In this document: positions 27,378 through 37,070 of the stretch, one piece after another | Numbering within the stretch: position 1 is the stretch's first letter | Layout of the letters: each line of letters starts with the position of its first letter | Source: Gloeomargarita lithophora Alchichica-D10 | GTDB lineage: Bacteria > Cyanobacteriota > Cyanobacteriia > Gloeomargaritales > Gloeomargaritaceae | DNA length: 64,000 nt | Direction: 5' to 3' | Assembly (NCBI RefSeq): GCF_001870225.1 | Contig: NZ_CP017675.1 | Coordinates: 1,771,257 to 1,835,256, forward strand | The notes under the pieces: generated by a model | Told to the model about the DNA's origin: nothing | Databases searched by the model: none | Seen by the model: the letters and a program-made list of their open reading frames with translations, nothing else | Position numbers and translations under genes: made by a program

Positions 27378-28226
27378 TCATTCATGATCATCCACACCGC
27401 CCACAGCAGGAATTCTTGCCCCCGCAACACCGGGTTGAGATGAATTTAGCTCCTGTACCTCAGCCAAAGGGAGGCGGGTGAGTTGGGCGACCTGCTCCGG
27501 TGAGAAGTTAGCTTTTAGTAGATTGCGGGCAATTTCCCTGCGCTCCTCCCGTTGACCTTCTGCCTTTCCTTCAACTTTCCCTTCAACTTTTCCTTCACCA
27601 TAAACCTCTTGATAAAAGCGGGTTTGTTTCAACTCCACCAAGCCCAACATTTCCATGATTTTGCTCCTTGCGCTCTGGGGAAATCGCCTGACTAAGGTTT
27701 CTACCACCCATTCTACATAGTCATCGGGGGCACCATCCTGGCGGATACGTCTCAGTAAATCTTGCCCCACAGCGACCACCTGCGCCGGTGGTAACACCAT
27801 CAACCGGAGTAAATCACCGCCCAAGGATTTTTGCGCTGGAATTTCAGCTAAATAAATCCGATGCACACCCCAATACGCTAAATAATTGCTCAGATTCGCA
27901 ATTGGCCGTTCTGTCGTTCGCTCAGGATAAATGACCAACACTACTACTGGGTTAGGCGGTTGATATTGATGAATGTATGTGGATAATTCATTTTGTATTC
28001 TGGTGTAGAGCCGCTCATCCGGTTGCATTTGGGCTTCAATTAATATCAATGGTAACTTGCTATCAGGTGAATCTGGGACGAATAGACCATCCAGGCGCAG
28101 GCTAAATTCCTTGAGTTCTAGGGACTGAAATTGATAAGCCACATTTGGCACGGGTAATCCCATCAAATCAAATACTAAGGATGGCTCAATTTGAAATAGT
28201 TTGTAGAATAAATTATCAGTTTTCAT
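27378..28226 (-). CDS. Rpn family PD-(D/E)XK nuclease / putative transposase
   Basis: 282 residues. The N-terminal nuclease domain shows LRLDGLFVP, then LPLILIEAQMQPD, the D...ExQ metal-site pattern of Rpn/DUF2887-type proteins, followed by ARTI-like helices. A Lys/Glu/Gly repeat (EGKVEGKVEGKAEG) precedes a C-terminal LPLAEVQEL segment typical of these cyanobacterial families. The last 19 residues after that segment look like read-on into flanking DNA. Related proteins promote recombination. It sits inside a repeat-rich pocket with no linked transposon ends. Confidence 0.82.
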   Translation of the reverse strand: MKTDNLFYKLFQIEPSLVFDLMGLPVPNVAYQFQSLELKEFSLRLDGLFVPDSPDSKLPLILIEAQMQPDERLYTRIQNELSTYIHQYQPPNPVVVLVIYPERTTERPIANLSNYLAYWGVHRIYLAEIPAQKSLGGDLLRLMVLPPAQVVAVGQDLLRRIRQDGAPDDYVEWVVETLVRRFPQSARSKIMEMLGLVELKQTRFYQEVYGEGKVEGKVEGKAEGQREERREIARNLLKANFSPEQVAQLTRLPLAEVQELNSSQPGVAGARIPAVGGVDDHE

Positions 28227-28255
28227 GGATGAGAAGAAACTTGAATTTTACTTAA

Positions 28256-28607
28256 TATAACAATTCTAATTGGGTATGGCTACGCCACGCTAATGCCTAC
28301 GGCACGCTATCGCTAATGGGACTTTATAAATTTTAAGCCCTAAAACAGGCTCAAGCTCAAGCAAGACAGGCAAAACACATCGACAAGGTAAAAATGGCTG
28401 GAACCTAGTCGCATCAAGAAAATATGCTGATCGAGGTAAAACAATTGCTGTGTCTAGGTCTGAGGCCGTTTAGGAGCCAGTTTCTCTCAAAGTCCCACTA
28501 ACGCTATGAGAACAGCGGTCGCAGGGGTAGCCCCCCGTTTATGGTTCTCCAGAATTTCTGTATGCCTACGGCACGCAGGCTAACGCCAATTGGGTGGGAT
28601 TGCTATA
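28256..28607. repeat. TATARCAAT-ended element interrupted by a 181-bp element
   Basis: Left end TATAACAATTCTAATTGGG and right end GGGTGGGATTGCTATA are imperfect inverted repeats. The interior carries the shared core (GGTCGCAGGGGTAGCCCCCC from 28517) and TATGCCTACGGCACGC repeats. The 181-bp element at 28317-28497 splits it; removing that element and one CTAA restores a continuous TATCGCTAACGCTATG. No gene is present between 28227 and 28705. Confidence 0.5.
28317..28497 (+). mobile_element. 181-bp miniature element, copy A
   Basis: Ends TGGGACTTT and AAAGTCCCA are perfect 9-bp inverted repeats, flanked by a direct CTAA duplication (28313-28316 and 28498-28501). Near-identical copies lie at 35143 and 42763. 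No transposase; non-autonomous. The 4-bp YTAW target fits movement by an IS5-type transposase, which is an inference. Confidence 0.85.
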
Positions 28608-28705
28608 GATTTTCATGTGACATCCTTTTTTCTTTCACCATAAACTTCTTGATAAAAGTGGGGAGCGTTTCAATCAAGTCCAAACTCTCAAAAATAGCCC
28701 CCCCA

Positions 28706-29542
28706 TCAGGGGGACACCCCATATTGGCGCAACCAGACTTGCAGTCGGTTCCAGGCATCTTGAGCGTCCGCTTCCCGATAGGAGGGTCGGTAATCGGCAA
28801 AAAAAGCGTGGGGGGCTTCGGGATAAACCACAATTTGCGAGGAACTGGTGCCCGCTTGCAGTCGTTCCCGCATCAGTGCCACCGTATCCAGGGGAATCCC
28901 CGTATCCTGACCACCATAAAGCCCCAGCACTGGCGCTCGCAGTTGGGCGGCCACATCCACCGGCTGACGGGGCGTGCGTTCGGTGGCATTACCCACCAGG
29001 CGACCATACCAGGCTACCCCGGTTTTCACCTGGGGCTGATGTGCGGCGTACAGCCAAGTAATCCGTCCACCCCAGCAAAACCCAGTGATGGCCAATTTTT
29101 TGCCATTGCCCTGGGAAGCCCCCACCGCCCAGGTCACCGTGGCATCCAGGTCAGACATAACCTGCCCATCCGGTACCTGCGCCACCACCGCCCGGATTTC
29201 GTCAATTTGATTTAGTTTGGAGACATCTCCCTGCCGGGCAAACAGTTCCGGGGCAATGGCCAGATAACCCAATTTGGCAAGGCGGCGACAAATATCTTGA
29301 ATATGTTCATGCACCCCAAAAATTTCTTGAATCACCAATATCGTCGGGAGATTGGCACCCATGGCGGGCATGGCTCGATAGGCAGGTATTTCCCCATCGG
29401 CAACGGGAATCCTGACCGTCCCCGCCCTAAGTCCCTGGGCATCGGTGCGGATTACGCCCTGGGCAATGGGTTGCACGGCGATAGCAAACCCGGTGGTGAG
29501 GGCGGCGGTAGCCACAAATTGACGGCGACTTAGCTCAGCCAT
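28706..29542 (-). CDS. Dienelactone hydrolase family protein, Tat-exported
   Basis: 278 residues. A twin-Arg signal ([13 protein letters not shown]) suggests Tat export. The alpha/beta-hydrolase catalytic set of dienelactone hydrolases is visible: nucleophile Cys in GFCWGGR, Asp in GGQDTGIP and His in [26 protein letters not shown] is the oxyanion-side glutamate region. Substrate unknown; these enzymes hydrolyse lactones or related esters. It is a single gene. Confidence 0.92.
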   Translation of the reverse strand: MAELSRRQFVATAALTTGFAIAVQPIAQGVIRTDAQGLRAGTVRIPVADGEIPAYRAMPAMGANLPTILVIQEIFGVHEHIQDICRRLAKLGYLAIAPELFARQGDVSKLNQIDEIRAVVAQVPDGQVMSDLDATVTWAVGASQGNGKKLAITGFCWGGRITWLYAAHQPQVKTGVAWYGRLVGNATERTPRQPVDVAAQLRAPVLGLYGGQDTGIPLDTVALMRERLQAGTSSSQIVVYPEAPHAFFADYRPSYREADAQDAWNRLQVWLRQYGVSP

Positions 29543-29598
29543 ATCTATCGCTTACCCGTTGGGTTTATTAATAGCAACCCAAGGCTTATTTTCCCATT

Positions 29599-30603
29599 CT
29601 AGCTAACCCAGCGGGGCATCACCTCCGCACAGGTAAATAGGCCAAAATGTCCCTGTTGGTGCAACTGCCAACCTGCCTGCAAATACCCCAAGGCTGGGCC
29701 ACAAACATTGGCGGCCATGCTGGTTTCATCCCCCAGGGTAAAGGTGTGGGTGGCGATTTTATTTTCAAAGGTACGCCCCGTGATTTGCACATTGGTACTC
29801 AGGGGTTTGCGGGGATTGCGGGTGTCCACCACCCCCCCCACCGTGACCCGCTGTCGGGGACAAATTCCCGCCAATTCCAAAATCACATCATCGGCATGTT
29901 CCATATTTTCTAAGTACAATTTACCATCGGTTTGGGCCAGCAATGCCTCAATGTCCCCATCACTCATGGCCTGGGCTTGGGCAGGGTCATAACCGGGTAA
30001 ATGGGCAATATCCTCGCGAATGGTCGCCCGATACGCCTCCCAGTTGGCAATTCCCACCCCAAAGGTGATGGTTATCTGCAAAATTTCCTCGAAACTGTGT
30101 GCCGCCAAAGCCGCCGCCGCCGTTAACAACCCCGGTGTCGCCCCACAGCCGGTAAGGTAGGTAATTCCCCCGGCGACCAAGGCCGGTTTCAGGTTGCATA
30201 ATTGCTCCACCGCACTGGTGCGTTTGATGGCATCCACCAGCACCCCCCGCCATCCCTGCGCCAAAAATTGTTGCACCACGCTGGCGATAAACGTGTTGGG
30301 CAGGTTGGGCAGAGCCAGGAAATAGGCATTGACCCCGGGCTGGGGAATGATTTCCGCAAGGCTGGTTTCACTCAACACCCCCCCCGGCTCCAGATAGCCC
30401 ACGGAACCCCGTTCCTGGTACACCCGTTGACACGAGAGCGGGTTCAACCCATCGGGATGCACCCCATAACCCTTGCGGTCAGCCACCGCCACCCAGCGCA
30501 CCGATTGCCGCCGTGCCACCAACTGCGCCATCGCCTGACCCAACCCGCCATAACCCAAAATCCCCAGGGCGAGGGGTTTGTTTCCATCCGGTTCCTGTGC
30601 CAT
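29599..30603 (-). CDS. Saccharopine dehydrogenase-like oxidoreductase
   Basis: 334 residues from the ATG at 30603, preceded by GGGGATGGA. The Rossmann motif [17 protein letters not shown] is at the N-terminus, followed by [12 protein letters not shown]. The rest resembles the cyanobacterial protein annotated as saccharopine dehydrogenase-like oxidoreductase ([35 protein letters not shown]). An NAD(P)-dependent reaction is likely; the substrate is not known. Confidence 0.82.
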   Translation of the reverse strand: MAQEPDGNKPLALGILGYGGLGQAMAQLVARRQSVRWVAVADRKGYGVHPDGLNPLSCQRVYQERGSVGYLEPGGVLSETSLAEIIPQPGVNAYFLALPNLPNTFIASVVQQFLAQGWRGVLVDAIKRTSAVEQLCNLKPALVAGGITYLTGCGATPGLLTAAAALAAHSFEEILQITITFGVGIANWEAYRATIREDIAHLPGYDPAQAQAMSDGDIEALLAQTDGKLYLENMEHADDVILELAGICPRQRVTVGGVVDTRNPRKPLSTNVQITGRTFENKIATHTFTLGDETSMAANVCGPALGYLQAGWQLHQQGHFGLFTCAEVMPRWVS

Positions 30604-30715
30604 TCCATCCCCAAGCAATTTGTTTCACTATAAACCCTCATTTTACGCTGAACGAGAGGCGGGTTTATTGGGTCGCAGAGAGAAATCAAAGCCAAGGGCT
30701 GAGCTTGAAATAACA

Positions 30716-30745
30716 ATAAAAACCCCGCAAGTTGACCTCACGGGG
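30716..30745 (-). terminator. Rho-independent terminator of ftsH
   Basis: On the minus strand CCCCGTGAG-GTCAA-CTTGCGGGG forms a 9-bp stem (two G-U pairs) with a 5-nt loop, followed by TTTTTATT. It lies about 30 bp after the ftsH stop. Confidence 0.85.
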
Positions 30746-30774
30746 GTAATTTGAACCTCTTGGGAATAACATTC

Positions 30775-32649
30775 CTAGGCAGACACGGGAGTATGGGTGA
30801 CATGGGGCGGCGCTTGCACTTGGCTGAGCCACTGGTGCAAATTTTCCCCCTCAATCACTTCGGTTTCCAGAATTTTCTGGGCGATGGTTTCCAGGAGTTC
30901 GCGGTTATGCCCCAGAATCCCCAGGGCTTGACGGTGCGCCTGCTCTACAATCTCTTTTACCTCCCGGTCAATGGCCTGAGCCGTTTCCTCGCTCACCGCC
31001 CGCCGCATTTCCATCGGGTTACCCAGGAACATATTTTGCTGTCCCTGCTGGTAGGCCAGGGGGCCAAGCACCTTGCTCATGCCAAAAGTAGTCACCATCC
31101 GTTCCGCCAAATCCGTCGCCCGTTGCAGGTCGTTGCTGGCGCCCGTGGTTACCTCACCAAAGACAATTTCCTCGGCAGAACGTCCCCCCAATAGGGTGGC
31201 AATCTGTCCCCGCAGTTCCGGCTCGCTCTGGAGAAACCGGTCTTCCGTCGGCAGTTGCAGGGTATAACCCAAGGCCGCCATCCCCCGGGGCACGATGGAA
31301 ATTTTCTCCACCTTGCCCGCACCCGGCATCAACGAACCCACCAGGGCGTGGCCGACCTCGTGGTAGGCAACGATGCGCTTTTCCTTTTCGTTCAAGACCC
31401 GGCTTTTCTTTTCTAAACCGGCCACCACCCGCTCCACCGCTTCGGCAAAATCCGCCATCTGCACTTCCTGGCGTTGGTTTCGGGCGGCCAACAGGGCGGC
31501 CTCATTCACTAAATTCGCCAAATCCGCCCCGGCAAACCCCGGCGTCCGGGTGGCAATTTTGTGCAAATCCACCTCAGGGGCTAATTTCACCTTGGCCGCA
31601 TGGATTTTCAGAATTGCCTCCCGGCCAATCAAATCGGGACGATCCACCAACACCTGCCGGTCAAACCGCCCTGGACGCAACAAAGCCGGGTCAAGGGTTT
31701 CCGGGCGGTTGGTGGCGGCCAGGACAATCACCGTGGCTCCCGAAGCCTCAAACCCATCCATCTCAGTCAAAAGCTGGTTGAGGGTTTGCTCCCGCTCGTC
31801 ATTACCGCCGTAAAAGCCGCTACTGCTCCGGGACTTGCCAATCGCATCCAGTTCGTCAATAAAGATAATGCAGGGGGCTTGTTTTTTCGCCTGTTCAAAC
31901 AAATCCCGCACCCGCGCCGAACCCACCCCGACAAATAGTTCCACAAACTCGGAACCGGAGATGCTGAAAAACGGCACCTTGGCCTCCCCCGCCACCGCCT
32001 TGGCCAGCAGGGTTTTCCCCGTCCCCGGCGGCCCTACGAGCAACACCCCCTTGGGAATTTTCGCCCCAATTTTGATGTACCGCTCCGGGGTCTTGAGGAA
32101 ATCTACAATTTCCACCAACTCCGCCTTAGCTTCTTCACAGCCCGCCACATCCGCAAAGGTGATCTTGCCCGTATCCCCCTCCACATAAACCTTGGCCTTA
32201 CTTTTGCCAATAGACAGGGCACCCTGGGGACCACCGCCCCCCCGACCGAGGAAAAACTGCCAAATCGCCACAAAAATCAAGGGCGGCACCACCCAACTCA
32301 GCAAACTGCCAAACCAACCATTGCGCGGCGGCGGCACGGCGGCAAATTCCACCCCATGATCCTCCAACCGCTGGGGCAGACCCAAATCAAAAATCGGCGT
32401 GGTCGCCAACACCTGCCCCCCCTGCTCCGGGCGCAGTTGGTAGCGAATCTGGTTTTGCGCCACGGAAGCCCGCGCCACCTCCCCCTCATCCACCTGATGG
32501 ATAAACAAACTGTAGGGCACCTGGGGCGTTTGCGGCCCCAACAACCCCGGCAAAAACAAATTCAACACCAGAAAGCCCAGTCCAACCAGAAATAGAATGT
32601 TGCCAATGGCACGGGGGCCAGGAAGCTGGGGAGATTTTTTTATCGCCAT
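30775..32649 (-). CDS. ftsH: ATP-dependent zinc metalloprotease FtsH
   Basis: 624 residues. Two N-terminal membrane helices (about 14-35 and 110-130) flank a lumenal/periplasmic domain. The AAA module has Walker [15 protein letters not shown], Walker [14 protein letters not shown] and the SRH region [20 protein letters not shown]. The protease zinc site is HEVGH with a distal Asp in the ATDLAERMV region. It degrades membrane proteins such as damaged photosystem II subunits. Several FtsH paralogues are normal in cyanobacteria; which one this is cannot be said. Confidence 0.95.
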   Translation of the reverse strand: MAIKKSPQLPGPRAIGNILFLVGLGFLVLNLFLPGLLGPQTPQVPYSLFIHQVDEGEVARASVAQNQIRYQLRPEQGGQVLATTPIFDLGLPQRLEDHGVEFAAVPPPRNGWFGSLLSWVVPPLIFVAIWQFFLGRGGGGPQGALSIGKSKAKVYVEGDTGKITFADVAGCEEAKAELVEIVDFLKTPERYIKIGAKIPKGVLLVGPPGTGKTLLAKAVAGEAKVPFFSISGSEFVELFVGVGSARVRDLFEQAKKQAPCIIFIDELDAIGKSRSSSGFYGGNDEREQTLNQLLTEMDGFEASGATVIVLAATNRPETLDPALLRPGRFDRQVLVDRPDLIGREAILKIHAAKVKLAPEVDLHKIATRTPGFAGADLANLVNEAALLAARNQRQEVQMADFAEAVERVVAGLEKKSRVLNEKEKRIVAYHEVGHALVGSLMPGAGKVEKISIVPRGMAALGYTLQLPTEDRFLQSEPELRGQIATLLGGRSAEEIVFGEVTTGASNDLQRATDLAERMVTTFGMSKVLGPLAYQQGQQNMFLGNPMEMRRAVSEETAQAIDREVKEIVEQAHRQALGILGHNRELLETIAQKILETEVIEGENLHQWLSQVQAPPHVTHTPVSA

Positions 32650-32815
32650 AACTTTAGGAAAACTTTGGGATCATACGCACATAATTCCACTATAAAACCC
32701 TTTGCTCCCGCCGGTTGGGGGCGGAAAACCCTACCCATTGCCGGGCAGAAATAAAAAAAGTTAGGATAAACTTAATTTACAAAACGCAACCATTTAATTA
32801 ACGAGGCGTAACTTT

Positions 32816-33700
32816 ATGACCGTCGCCTATCCCCGCAAGTTCGCCGACTGGAATGCCCGTGCCATCCTAAACCAGGTGGTGCAACAGCGGGAAATTCATC
32901 TGATCACCCTCAACCGCTACCGCTTTAGCGAGCAACGCAGTTGTAAAGACTTAACCAACCTGGTCGAGCAACTCGACGGTCAACCCCCAGAACTGATCCG
33001 TGACCTGTCCCGCCACATCAGCGATGAAGCCCGCCATGCCCTGTGGCTCACGGATTTGCTGTGCGACCTGGGGGCAAATGTGGGCAAACCCCCCGGCACC
33101 AGCTACATTGAGCAATTTGAAACCCTCCTGGATAGCGAAACCCACTCCCCCGGCGATGATGGATTTTTGATTGCCTCCCTGGCGGCGATTAACGTCACCG
33201 AAAAGCGGGGTTGTGAGTACTTTTCCGCCCACATTTACGCCCTTAAGCAGGTACCCCAGACCGAGGAAAACCTAGCCATTCGGGCGGTGATCGAACGGAT
33301 TTTCCCGGAGGAAGTGCTACACGTGCGGTGGGGCAACCGCTGGCTGGCCAATCTCGCCCGTAAAAGCCCCCAACATCAGCAAATGGTGAACCAGGCCAAG
33401 CAACGCTACAGTGCCATCGAGCAGGCCGCCTTTGAATCCGGCATGGATATTACCCTGGGGGCGGAATTGCGGCGGGTGGAGCGGTTGGTGGATATTGCCC
33501 GCACCCTGCCCGTGTGGGAACGCCCCGGTTATCTGATGGAGCGGCTCCCGGCGGCACTCTTGGCACCGGATTTGCAACGCTCCCGGATGGACATTATGCA
33601 ACGGGCGTGGCAGAATGACCCGCAGAAGTTTATCGAGCGGTTTATTCCCCTGTTTCTCAACCCCACCCCCCCCTCACCCAAGGCGGTCGCCCAACGATGA
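32816..33700 (+). CDS. Ferritin-like domain protein
   Basis: 294 residues, mostly helical. Metal-ligand patterns of the ferritin-like superfamily are visible: DEARHALWLTDLL, NVTEKRGCEYFSAH and FPEEVLHVRWGNRW. A di-iron site is plausible. GAGG precedes the start. It is the first of three overlapping genes with glutaredoxin and glutathione synthetase, which suggests a role in redox or iron handling, by context only. Confidence 0.82.
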   Translation: MTVAYPRKFADWNARAILNQVVQQREIHLITLNRYRFSEQRSCKDLTNLVEQLDGQPPELIRDLSRHISDEARHALWLTDLLCDLGANVGKPPGTSYIEQFETLLDSETHSPGDDGFLIASLAAINVTEKRGCEYFSAHIYALKQVPQTEENLAIRAVIERIFPEEVLHVRWGNRWLANLARKSPQHQQMVNQAKQRYSAIEQAAFESGMDITLGAELRRVERLVDIARTLPVWERPGYLMERLPAALLAPDLQRSRMDIMQRAWQNDPQKFIERFIPLFLNPTPPSPKAVAQR

Positions 33701-33951
33701 ATGTGGAAATTTACACCTGGCGCACCTGCCCCTTTTGCATCCGAGCCAAGGCACTGCTCAAACGCAAAGGGGTGGTATTCACCGAGTACGCCATTGACGG
33801 GGATGAGGTAGCCCGCAGTCGCATGGCCGAGCGGGCGGGGGGTCGGCGCTCCGTACCGCAAATTTTTGTCAACGGCCAACACCTGGGCGGCTGTGATGAT
33901 CTATACCAGTTAGAACGAGCCGGTGAACTGGAACGCCTGCTCCAGGCATGA
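33697..33951 (+). CDS. grxC: Glutaredoxin GrxC
   Basis: 84 residues with the dithiol active site CPFC near residue 12, cis-Pro in RRSVPQIFVNG and the GGCDDL glutathione-binding turn. It reduces mixed disulfides using glutathione. ATGA overlaps join it to the ferritin-like gene upstream and gshB downstream, so it is made together with the enzyme that completes its own cofactor. Confidence 0.95.
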   Translation: MNVEIYTWRTCPFCIRAKALLKRKGVVFTEYAIDGDEVARSRMAERAGGRRSVPQIFVNGQHLGGCDDLYQLERAGELERLLQA

Positions 33952-34925
33952 ACTTCGCCTTTATCATTGACCCCATCGAGCGGCTTGACCCCGGCCACGA
34001 TTCCACGGTGGCGATGATGGAAGCCGCCCAGGAACGGGGGCATGGGGTTTGGGTGACCCGGATTGACCGACTCAGCGTGCAGGCGGGACAAACCTGGGCA
34101 CAGCTAACCCCGGTGCAAATCCAACCCGCAGTTTTACAGCAAGGACGCTACGCAATTCCCCAGCCCTGGTACCAGTTGGGGGCACCCAGCCGCCAGCCTT
34201 TGGGGTCAATGCAGGCCGTATTCATGCGCCAAGACCCGCCGGTAGATACAGCTTATCTATGGGCAACGTACTTGCTGGATTATGTGCCAAAATCTACCTT
34301 GGTGGTCAATCAACCGGCGGCATTACGGTCTGCTAATGAAAAAATGGTTGCTTTGCAATTTCCTGACCTTATGCCCCCGACCCTGGTGACCGGGGATATT
34401 CAGGAAATCCGGGAATTTATTACCCAATACGGGCCGGGGGTGCTGAAACCCTTGGGGGGCAAGGCGGGGGAAGGGATTTTGTACCTTGACCCGGCGGATC
34501 GCAACCTCAATTCTTTAGTTGAAATCAGTACCCAGGGGCGTTTGCCGGTGATGGTGCAGATGTATTTGCCCCAGGTTGTCCAAGGGGACAAACGGGTGGT
34601 TTTGTTGGCCGGGGAACCCATCGGGGCGGTGAATCGGGTGCCAAAAGGTCACGAATTTCGGGGCAATATGGCCGTGGGCGGGCAGGCCGTTAGTACCGAA
34701 ATCACCGAACGGGATCGGGAAATTGCGGCGCGGTTACAACCCATGCTCCAGACCGCCGGATTGTACTTGGTGGGAATTGACATCATCGGCGGCTATTTAA
34801 CCGAAATCAACGTCACCAGTCCCACCGGGATTCGGGAAATTGACCGGCTCAGCGGGACGCAGTTGGGGCAAAAAGTCATCGCCTGGGTGGAGGAGAAATG
34901 TAGTAAATTTGTGAGTGCCAAGTGA
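33948..34925 (+). CDS. gshB: Glutathione synthetase GshB
   Basis: 325 residues. The prokaryotic GSHase N-terminal domain (FIIDPIERLDPGHDSTVAMM) is followed by an ATP-grasp domain: GVLKPLGGKAGEGILYL, VVQGDKRVVLLAGEPIGAV and LTEINVTSPTGIREID. It ligates glycine to gamma-glutamylcysteine. It ends the ferritin-like/grxC/gshB operon. The 218 bp after it, up to the repeat at 35143, show no gene. Confidence 0.96.
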   Translation: MNFAFIIDPIERLDPGHDSTVAMMEAAQERGHGVWVTRIDRLSVQAGQTWAQLTPVQIQPAVLQQGRYAIPQPWYQLGAPSRQPLGSMQAVFMRQDPPVDTAYLWATYLLDYVPKSTLVVNQPAALRSANEKMVALQFPDLMPPTLVTGDIQEIREFITQYGPGVLKPLGGKAGEGILYLDPADRNLNSLVEISTQGRLPVMVQMYLPQVVQGDKRVVLLAGEPIGAVNRVPKGHEFRGNMAVGGQAVSTEITERDREIAARLQPMLQTAGLYLVGIDIIGGYLTEINVTSPTGIREIDRLSGTQLGQKVIAWVEEKCSKFVSAK

Positions 34926-35142
34926 TCTAAAAATCACCCGGACATTTTTACCAACTGCTCACTGAGGGGAGTTAAGAAAGCCCTAAAAATGTCTCATTAC
35001 AATTCAAAACGAGTCGTTGCTGAATCTGGGTATGATACTAAGGAAAAAGCCTAGGGAAAACTCCGCCCACACCAAAGGTTGAATTAATGGCGCACGTAAA
35101 CTTCATACCTTAAATCAGTAACCCCTTCGAGGCTAATACTAT

Positions 35143-35323
35143 TGGGACTTTGAGAGAAACTGGCTCCTAAACGGTCTCAGACCTAGACACAGCAATTGTT
35201 TTACCTCGATCAGCATATTTTCTTGATGCGACTGGGTTCCAGCCATTTTTATCTTGTCGATGTGTTTTGCCTGTCTTGCTTGAGCTTGAGCCTGTTTTAG
35301 GGCTTAAAACTTATAAAGTCCCA
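35143..35323 (-). mobile_element. 181-bp miniature element, copy B
   Basis: Same element as at 28317 and 42763, inverted, with a few substitutions. Direct CTAT duplications flank it (35139-35142 and 35324-35327). The right-hand duplication contains the stop codon of the BrnA-like gene. One strand has a short open frame of about 50 codons, not recognisable as a protein. Confidence 0.85.
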
Positions 35324-35569
35324 CTATGCCTTCTTTGATGCAGTTGCAGACTGTACACTTGGCTGAGATGGTGCCTGTTGAATGAGTCTCATCAACAGAC
35401 GCAACCCTTCATTGACTGCCCCAGAATCTGGAAAAATTGCTGCTACATCAGGGTCTAGCTGGACAGTGAGGGTGGATTGTTTACGTCCTTGACCGCGAGC
35501 TACAACAGGGAGTCGGGTAAAGTCGTATTCGGGGCGCAAGTCATCATCCATTTCAAAGGTCTGACTCAT
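35324..35569 (-). CDS. BrnA-type antitoxin
   Basis: 81 residues from the ATG at 35569 (MSQTFEMDDDLRPEYDFTRL). The acidic DDLRPEYDF opening and LTVQLDPDVAAIFPDSGAVN, then EGLRLLMRLIQ, match BrnA antitoxins and the intact copy at 61776. It overlaps the end of the BrnT remnant upstream, in the usual toxin-first order. The toxin is truncated, so it may be an orphan antitoxin. Confidence 0.82.
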   Translation of the reverse strand: MSQTFEMDDDLRPEYDFTRLPVVARGQGRKQSTLTVQLDPDVAAIFPDSGAVNEGLRLLMRLIQQAPSQPSVQSATASKKA

Positions 35570-35800
35570 AAGCTTTACGTTCCTTGCGGGTGACTGGACG
35601 AGCACTTATTAGGCGCATGATTCCTCCTGCACGATCAGTATAAGCAACAACGAGCAATCGTCCCTTGGCTGATTCTCCCATAATAATAAAACGTTGCTCC
35701 TGCAGGGAGTGCTCTGGATCGGCAAAGGTTAAAAACAATGGATCATCAAAAACAGAAGTGGCTTCATCAAAAGAAACATTATGTTTGGTGAGATTGCTCC
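35553..35800 (-). pseudogene. BrnT-type toxin, 5' end lost
   Basis: The frame reads SNLTKHNVSFDEATSVFDDP and onward to SARPVTRKERKAYE, matching BrnT ribonuclease toxins from about residue 10. The usual opening (MEFEWD..KA) is absent. At about 35800 the coding sequence stops where the TATAGCAATC element starts. A TTG at 35738 could start a 61-residue fragment. Compare the intact gene at 61517. Confidence 0.75.
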
Positions 35801-35901
35801 TATAGCAATCTTATTTGAATTTAGAACAGCGGTCGCAGGGGGGCATCCCCCGCCCTTGGTTCTGCGGAATTTCCGTTCGTAACTCGTGTCATATTGCTAT
35901 A
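35801..35901. repeat. Miniature inverted-repeat element, TATAGCAAT family, full copy
   Basis: 101 bp from TATAGCAATCTTATTTGAAT to CGTGTCATATTGCTATA, ends inverted over TATAGCAAT. The interior has the hairpin core GGTCGCAGGGGGGCATCCCC from 35831 and TTGGTTCTGCGGAATTTCC. It sits exactly where the BrnT coding sequence breaks. Confidence 0.65.
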
Positions 35902-35929
35902 GCTTTTTCCTCGTCCCAATCAAACAACA

Positions 35930-36090
35930 TATAGCAATCCCACTCGATAGCCTGCGTGGCATAGCCATTTAGCGTTAGCCTGCGTGCCGTAGGCATACAG
36001 ATATTCAGAAGAACCATACACCGCAGGTGCTTCTGGTACGGAGGCGTTGCCCCTGCGACCTGTTTTTAGAAGCATCCGATAGGCACTTTC
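35930..36090. repeat. Chimeric repeat with TATAGCAATCCCA and GTGCC ends
   Basis: Starts TATAGCAATCCCACTCGATA and ends near GATAGGCACTTTCC. It contains GCCTGCGTGCCGTAGGCATA and, inverted, the core GGTCGCAGGGGCAACGCCTC (ending 36060). One end resembles the TATAGCAATC family, the other the GGGCAC family. Non-coding; it fills the gap before the response regulators. Confidence 0.5.
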
Positions 36091-36129
36091 CCGCTGGTCA
36101 ATCGGGATGTGTCGTGGTGAAAAATGACT

Positions 36130-36498
36130 TTATCCTTTTAATAATGCTGTTACTTTATCAATCAACTGCTGGGGTTCAAAGGGCTTGACAATATAATCCG
36201 TGGCTCCCTGGCGTTTCGCCCATTGTTCATCAAAGGCTTCCCCCTTGGAAGAACAGACCAAAATCGGCACATCCGCCGTCGCCGCCTCCGGTTTACGCAA
36301 TTCCCGGATCAACTCATAGCCGTTCATCACCGGCATCACCACATCCGTAATCACCAACTGGGGCACCGCTTGCTTGACACATTCCAGGGCTTCATTGCCA
36401 TTAGTCGCCGTGAGCACCGTTAGCCCATTGTCCTGCAATAAACCGAGGATCATTTCCCGTTGGGGCGCACTATCTTCAACGACTAAAACGGTACTCAT
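36130..36498 (-). CDS. CheY-like response regulator (PilH-type) 1
   Basis: 122 residues, a receiver domain only, from the ATG at 36498 (MSTVLVVEDSAPQREMILGL). Phospho-acceptor Asp is in VITDVVMPVMNGYEL, and the conserved Lys in DYIVKPFEPQQL. The GYELIRELR and CSSKGEAFDEQWAKRQGA segments are typical of PilH/PixH-type regulators of pilus motility. It follows a second receiver on the same strand and is divergent from hmpF. Confidence 0.9.
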   Translation of the reverse strand: MSTVLVVEDSAPQREMILGLLQDNGLTVLTATNGNEALECVKQAVPQLVITDVVMPVMNGYELIRELRKPEAATADVPILVCSSKGEAFDEQWAKRQGATDYIVKPFEPQQLIDKVTALLKG

Positions 36499-36572
36499 AG
36501 ATGACCCACGATATGAATTGCTACTTATATTACACCGATTCCGTGAGCTTGCGGGGCGAAACCGGGTCAAAA

Positions 36573-36947
36573 TTAACGGCTGGCTCCCCGCAGTAAACTC
36601 CGCACCGTGCCCAGTAAAACCTGGGGTTCAAAGGGTTTCACCACGTAGGCATTGGAACCCAACCGCTCCGCCCAGTGTTTATCAAATTGCTCGCCCTTGA
36701 CGCTACACACCACCACCGGCACCTTGGCTAAATCCGGGTGTTTACGCAGTTCCCGCAGTAATTCATAACCATTCATGTTGGGCATGACCACATCCATCAC
36801 GATCACATCCGGGCGGGTTTCGCGAAGTTTTTGCAACGCCTCCCGGCCATCAGCGGCGGCAATCACCCGTAAACCATCTTGGGTCAGGGTCTCAGCCATC
36901 AATTCCCGCTGTGTCCGTTGGTCTTCCACCAGCAAAACTGTGGCCAT
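36573..36947 (-). CDS. CheY-like response regulator (PilH-type) 2
   Basis: 124 residues from the ATG at 36947 (MATVLLVEDQRTQRELMAET). Asp lies in VIVMDVVMPNMNGYELL, Lys in AYVVKPFEPQVL. It is clearly a paralogue of the downstream regulator. Tandem single-domain regulators next to hmpF point to type IV pilus phototaxis signalling. No histidine kinase or CheA-like gene is in the window. Confidence 0.9.
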   Translation of the reverse strand: MATVLLVEDQRTQRELMAETLTQDGLRVIAAADGREALQKLRETRPDVIVMDVVMPNMNGYELLRELRKHPDLAKVPVVVCSVKGEQFDKHWAERLGSNAYVVKPFEPQVLLGTVRSLLRGASR

Positions 36948-37070
36948 GAATACTCGTAGGATGGAGTTCGGCACTCTAATTCTACACCCAATCCCCAGAA
37001 TCTCAAGGTAAGTCAGTAAACCTGCTATACTGGCATTGCACGTTAAACTGTATGCGGTTTGGCGGTACCT

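Noticed and set aside
28541-29215. Long open frame on the plus strand
   Set aside because: It is antisense to the dienelactone hydrolase gene, whose motifs and Tat signal are clear.
35143-35323. A short open frame inside the 181-bp element as a gene
   Set aside because: The same frame carries a stop in the other two copies and there is no start signal.
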